From assembly GCA_900554895.1 (NCBI GenBank), contig USIX01000019.1, positions 1-20,360 of the forward strand: a stretch of DNA of 20,360 nt, given 5' to 3'. Within the stretch, counting starts at the first letter, position 1; each line of letters starts with the position of its first letter. The notes under the pieces are model-generated. The model ran no database searches and was not told the origin of the DNA. It saw only the letters and a program-made list of their open reading frames with translations. Position numbers and translations under genes: made by a program. This DNA is from an uncultured Megamonas sp. GTDB lineage: Bacteria; Bacillota; Negativicutes; Selenomonadales; Selenomonadaceae. Positions 15,588 to 20,360 of this stretch are shown here, piece by piece.

Positions 15588-16559
15588 CTACATATTCTTC
15601 TGAAAGAATTCCGTCATCTTGTCAAACGGAATAATGTCCGTCTTATCATATAAATCGGTATGCACTGCCCCCGGAATAATCATAAGCTCCTTATTGTCGC
15701 CTTTCAGCATATTATATGCGTCTTTGCTGAAATAACATGAATGAGCCTTTTCACCGTGAATAATCAGCACGGCATTTTCAATTTCCCCTGCATACTGTAA
15801 AATCGGCATATTGAGAAAGGAAAGCGCCGACGTTACGTTCCAGCCGCCGTTGGAATTCAAGGAACGGGCATGATAGCCGCGTTTTGTCTTATAATAATCA
15901 AAATAATCCTTTACGAAAAACGGCGCATCATCCGGCACGGTGTCCGGCAGACCGCCCGCCAATGCGTATGAACCGTTTTTATAATCTGCAATTCTTTGAG
16001 CATTCATCGCTTTGCGTTTTTCATAACGGTTTTCTCTACTGTCTTCTGCGTCGAAATAACCTTTAGCCGTAACACGTGTCATATCGTACATCGTAGATGC
16101 AACAGTTGCTTTTATACGTGTATCAATAGCTGCTGCATTTATCGCCATGCCGCCCCAGCCGCAGATACCGATAATACCGATTTTCTCCGAGTCTACATTC
16201 TCCTGTACGGAAAGGAAATCCACCGCCGCACAAAAATCTTCCGTATTGATATCTGGTGAAGCAACATAACGGGGTGTTCCGCCGCTTTCGCCTGTAAAAG
16301 ATGGGTCAAAAGCGATTGTCAGGAAACCTCTTTCCGCCATAGTCTGTGCATAAAGCCCTGCCGCCTGTTCCTTGACTGCACCGAATGGACCACATACAGC
16401 AATGGCTGCCAGTTTTCCTTCAGCATTTTTTGGTTCATATAAATCAGCTGCCAAAGTAATACCGTAACGGTTATGAAAAGTTATCTTGCGATGATTTACT
16501 TTATCACTGCACGGAAAAGTTTTATCCCATTCCTGCGTTAAAACCAATTTTTCTTCCAT
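15588..16559 (-). CDS. Alpha/beta hydrolase (dienelactone-hydrolase/YcjY-like) with Cys nucleophile
   Basis: This 323-aa cytoplasmic protein has the alpha/beta-hydrolase pattern. There is an oxyanion-region VCGPFGA (55-61), FDPSFTGESGG (84-94), a nucleophile elbow GICGWGG (131-137) and a C-terminal PGAVHTDLY with His300 as candidate catalytic base. The elbow places Cys133 where esterases have Ser, as in dienelactone hydrolase and some YcjY-like proteins. The start is the ATG at 16559 (MEEKLVLTQEW), which follows GGAGG. An open frame continuing to 16736 is leader sequence with a basic, unconserved look. It is monocistronic, with a terminator 17 bp downstream. The substrate is unknown: an ester, lactone or acyl-peptide are possibilities. 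Nothing nearby links it to the transporter. Confidence 0.85.
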   Translation of the reverse strand: MEEKLVLTQEWDKTFPCSDKVNHRKITFHNRYGITLAADLYEPKNAEGKLAAIAVCGPFGAVKEQAAGLYAQTMAERGFLTIAFDPSFTGESGGTPRYVASPDINTEDFCAAVDFLSVQENVDSEKIGIIGICGWGGMAINAAAIDTRIKATVASTMYDMTRVTAKGYFDAEDSRENRYEKRKAMNAQRIADYKNGSYALAGGLPDTVPDDAPFFVKDYFDYYKTKRGYHARSLNSNGGWNVTSALSFLNMPILQYAGEIENAVLIIHGEKAHSCYFSKDAYNMLKGDNKELMIIPGAVHTDLYDKTDIIPFDKMTEFFQKNM

Positions 16560-16605
16560 TTGAAAAACCTCCGTCAAATCAATTTTACTCTCTTTGCTGT
16601 ATTTA

Positions 16606-16633
16606 TTAATACATTTCTTACTTTTATTGTAAA
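16606..16633 (-). promoter_or_regulatory. Possible promoter of the alpha/beta hydrolase gene
   Basis: Minus-strand TTTACA (16628-16633), a 16-bp spacer and TATTAA (16606-16611) lie about 50 bp before the ATG at 16559. The boxes are imperfect. The rest of 16560-16701 shows nothing else I can support. Confidence 0.35.
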
Positions 16634-16701
16634 TTGCCGAAAATAAAATAGCAAATACCTTGTTTTTATGCAGTGATATACCTAATAAGCATTGGGATTT
16701 A

Positions 16702-17094
16702 TTCATTTTTCTTTGATGCAAAGAAAAACGAACCAAAAAGAAACATTTCTAACGCTTCGCTTACGCTGCACTGGGCAAGCCTTCGTAGCCCTTCTCTAAA
16801 AACAAACAATACAACGGCTCGAAACATTTTGAATTTGGCTCGTGCCTTTCAGCTTTAGCAGGAACTAAAATTTGAGCTGTTAACCTGTATTTTGTTCGTC
16901 ATGCAAAAACTATCTTCCATATTAGAGTATTTTCACGGTAGCTTTAGCTATTAAAAATCTCTTATGGACTACGAATTAAGGCATTTCTTTTTCGGCAACT
17001 TTTCTTTTCTTTCAAAGAAAAATTGCCCGACGCAATATCAGAATAAATAAAAAAAACTATCCTTAATATATATTGCACCAAACCGGCACTTTCT
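16702..17094. repeat. Dispersed noncoding repeat, copy B
   Basis: This is the second copy of the element at 11255-11652, in the same orientation, between the divergent hydrolase and C_GCAxxG genes. It begins TTCATTTTT followed by a perfect palindrome (16707-16716 with 16720-16729, loop ATG). It shares the GCTGCACTGGGC and ACAACGGCTCGAAACA blocks and the hairpin at 16924-16962. Instead of copy A's local hairpin it carries another at 16994-17027: GGCAA with TTGCC, plus TTTTCTTT with AAAGAAAA. Overall divergence looks like roughly one base in four, so the copies are old or evolve fast. Confidence 0.85.
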
Positions 17095-17145
17095 TTAATT
17101 CAATTTCTTTAACAAGCAAAGAAATCGAATAGAAATATTTTTCTA

Positions 17146-17174
17146 TTGTATATACTTCATAAATAAAATAGAAT
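17146..17174 (+). promoter_or_regulatory. Promoter of the C_GCAxxG-type gene
   Basis: TTGTAT (17146-17151), a 17-bp spacer and TAGAAT (17169-17174) lie 35 bp before the ATG at 17210. A small inverted repeat (ATAGAA with TTCTAT, near 17129-17146) overlaps the -35 edge. Confidence 0.55.
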
Positions 17175-17209
17175 ATAAATTATACAAACGTAAATAAAGG
17201 AGACTTTTT

Positions 17210-17623
17210 ATGTTAAAGGATTTAGCTGCTAAATATTATCAGCAGGGTTACAACTGTGCTGAAACCATAATTCGTGCCGGTAACGAATATTACAATTTAG
17301 GACTGGATGAAAAGGCCTTTCGCATAACCGGAGCTTTCGGCGGCGGGCTTCAAGTCGGCGATATCTGCGGTGCTCTCAGCGGCAGTGCCTGTATTATTTC
17401 CGGTAAATACATCGAAACAAAAGCTCACGACTGTGCGGATTTAAAACCGCTCATGCTCAAACTTGTCAGAGCCTTTCAGACGCGATTTTCCTCTCGTCTG
17501 TGCGCACAGATAAAAGTTAAATTTCACACCAAGGAAGTACGCTGTTTAAACACGGTAACTTTAGCCGCTGAAGTTTTAGAACAGGTTATCACCGAATACG
17601 AAAAAAATAAACAGAATAAGTAG
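17210..17623 (+). CDS. C_GCAxxG_C_C family putative redox protein
   Basis: This 137-aa, cysteine-rich cytoplasmic protein matches the family layout. It has GYNCAE (Cys16), AFGGGLQVGDICGALSGSAC (Cys53, Cys61), HDCADL (Cys75) and two further cysteines (98, 112) in the C-terminal half. Members are small proteins presumed to bind a metal or Fe-S cluster or to carry redox-active thiols; no reaction is established to my knowledge. AAAGGAGA lies about 8 nt before the ATG. The gene is monocistronic, with its own promoter and a terminator shared with ligA, and is one of only two complete plus-strand genes here. Neighbours give no functional hint. Similar proteins are common in anaerobes. Confidence 0.85.
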   Translation: MLKDLAAKYYQQGYNCAETIIRAGNEYYNLGLDEKAFRITGAFGGGLQVGDICGALSGSACIISGKYIETKAHDCADLKPLMLKLVRAFQTRFSSRLCAQIKVKFHTKEVRCLNTVTLAAEVLEQVITEYEKNKQNK

Positions 17624-17662
17624 AAAAAAAGCTATGGCAAATATAATGTCATAGCTTTTTTT
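17624..17662. terminator. Bidirectional terminator between the C_GCAxxG gene and ligA
   Basis: GCTATGGCA (17631-17639) pairs with TGTCATAGC (17647-17655), with one G-T pair and a 7-nt loop. Runs of seven A's and seven T's flank it, so it serves both convergent genes. Confidence 0.92.
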
Positions 17663-17664
17663 AC

Positions 17665-20135
<2,471 letters not shown>

Positions 20136-20208
20136 TCTATTCACCACCCATTAAATTTTCCATAAACTGTACCAATTGCCTTCATACTCTCAATTTATTT
20201 TCAAATAT

Positions 20209-20214
20209 ATTATA
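20209..20214 (-). promoter_or_regulatory. Extended -10 element of the marR promoter
   Basis: On the minus strand TGT directly precedes TATAAT, an extended -10, about 75 bp before the marR start. I see no good -35, which fits an extended -10 promoter. It lies about 20 bp from the divergent -35. Confidence 0.45.
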
Positions 20215-20235
20215 ACAAAATCACCATTCTTTTTC

Positions 20236-20264
20236 TTGACAATATATCATCTCAGTGTTATTAT
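20236..20264 (+). promoter_or_regulatory. Strong promoter for a gene beyond the right edge
   Basis: TTGACA (20236-20241), a 17-bp spacer and TATTAT (20259-20264) form a near-consensus sigma-A promoter reading right. No coding start is visible before the window ends at 20360. Confidence 0.65.
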
Positions 20265-20286
20265 AAAATACATAGCAGGCTATATA

Positions 20287-20308
20287 TTTAAAAACAGCTG
20301 TTTTTAAA
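20287..20308. promoter_or_regulatory. Perfect 22-bp palindrome downstream of the right-edge promoter
   Basis: TTTAAAAACAG (20287-20297) is followed at once by its exact reverse complement CTGTTTTTAAA (20298-20308). It sits about 15 bp past the expected transcription start of the rightward promoter, a classic roadblock operator position. The MarR protein is a candidate binder. Confidence 0.5.
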
Positions 20309-20360
20309 AAGATTACAAAACAAAATAAAAAAAATATATAATTAACTATATAATAATATA

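Noticed and set aside
16560..16736. 59-codon N-terminal extension of the alpha/beta hydrolase
   Set aside because: A strong GGAGG precedes the internal ATG at 16559, and the extension is basic and AT-biased and runs into the repeat element.

Overview
The window is AT-rich and gene-dense, and reads like a chromosomal segment of an anaerobic, gut-type Firmicute. A Negativicutes genus such as Megamonas is my guess from the overall style of the proteins and intergenic repeats; no rRNA or other marker gene confirms it. Nearly all genes lie on the minus strand, with consensus sigma-A-type promoters and strong Shine-Dalgarno sites.

Region 1 (1-8263) is the most interesting part. It holds a complete-looking sulfosugar catabolic cluster. 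On the minus strand, one unit runs class II ketose-bisphosphate aldolase, PfkA-type phosphofructokinase, L-fucose/arabinose-isomerase-like ketol isomerase, and a 3-hydroxyisobutyrate-dehydrogenase-family reductase cut by the left window edge. A second unit runs aldose 1-epimerase then a GPH-family (MelB/YihO-like) sugar transporter. A GntR/UTRA regulator sits between the units. A TauE/SafE-type exporter is divergent on the plus strand. Together these fit a sulfoquinovose pathway of the sulfo-EMP2 type: import, mutarotation, isomerisation to sulfofructose, 1-phosphorylation, aldol cleavage to DHAP plus sulfolactaldehyde, reduction to dihydroxypropanesulfonate (DHPS), and export. A 24-bp palindromic motif, identical at 23 of 24 positions, lies on the promoter of the aldolase unit and in the divergent epimerase/tauE promoter region. 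It is a strong candidate operator for the local GntR regulator. No sulfoquinovosidase is visible; it could lie left of the window.

Region 2 (8264-11652) is a bidirectional terminator, uvrA, and the first copy of a roughly 395-bp noncoding repeat.

Region 3 (11665-15522) is an oppBCDF-type peptide ABC transporter operon, transcribed from a clear promoter and lacking a substrate-binding protein gene next to it.

Region 4 (15525-17662) holds an alpha/beta hydrolase with a cysteine nucleophile elbow, the second repeat copy, and a small cysteine-rich C_GCAxxG_C_C-type protein on the plus strand. The two repeat copies share a hairpin with compensatory base changes, which suggests a structured RNA or DNA element.

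Region 5 (17665-20360) is ligA, a MarR-family regulator, and a divergent consensus promoter with a perfect 22-bp palindrome reading off the right edge.
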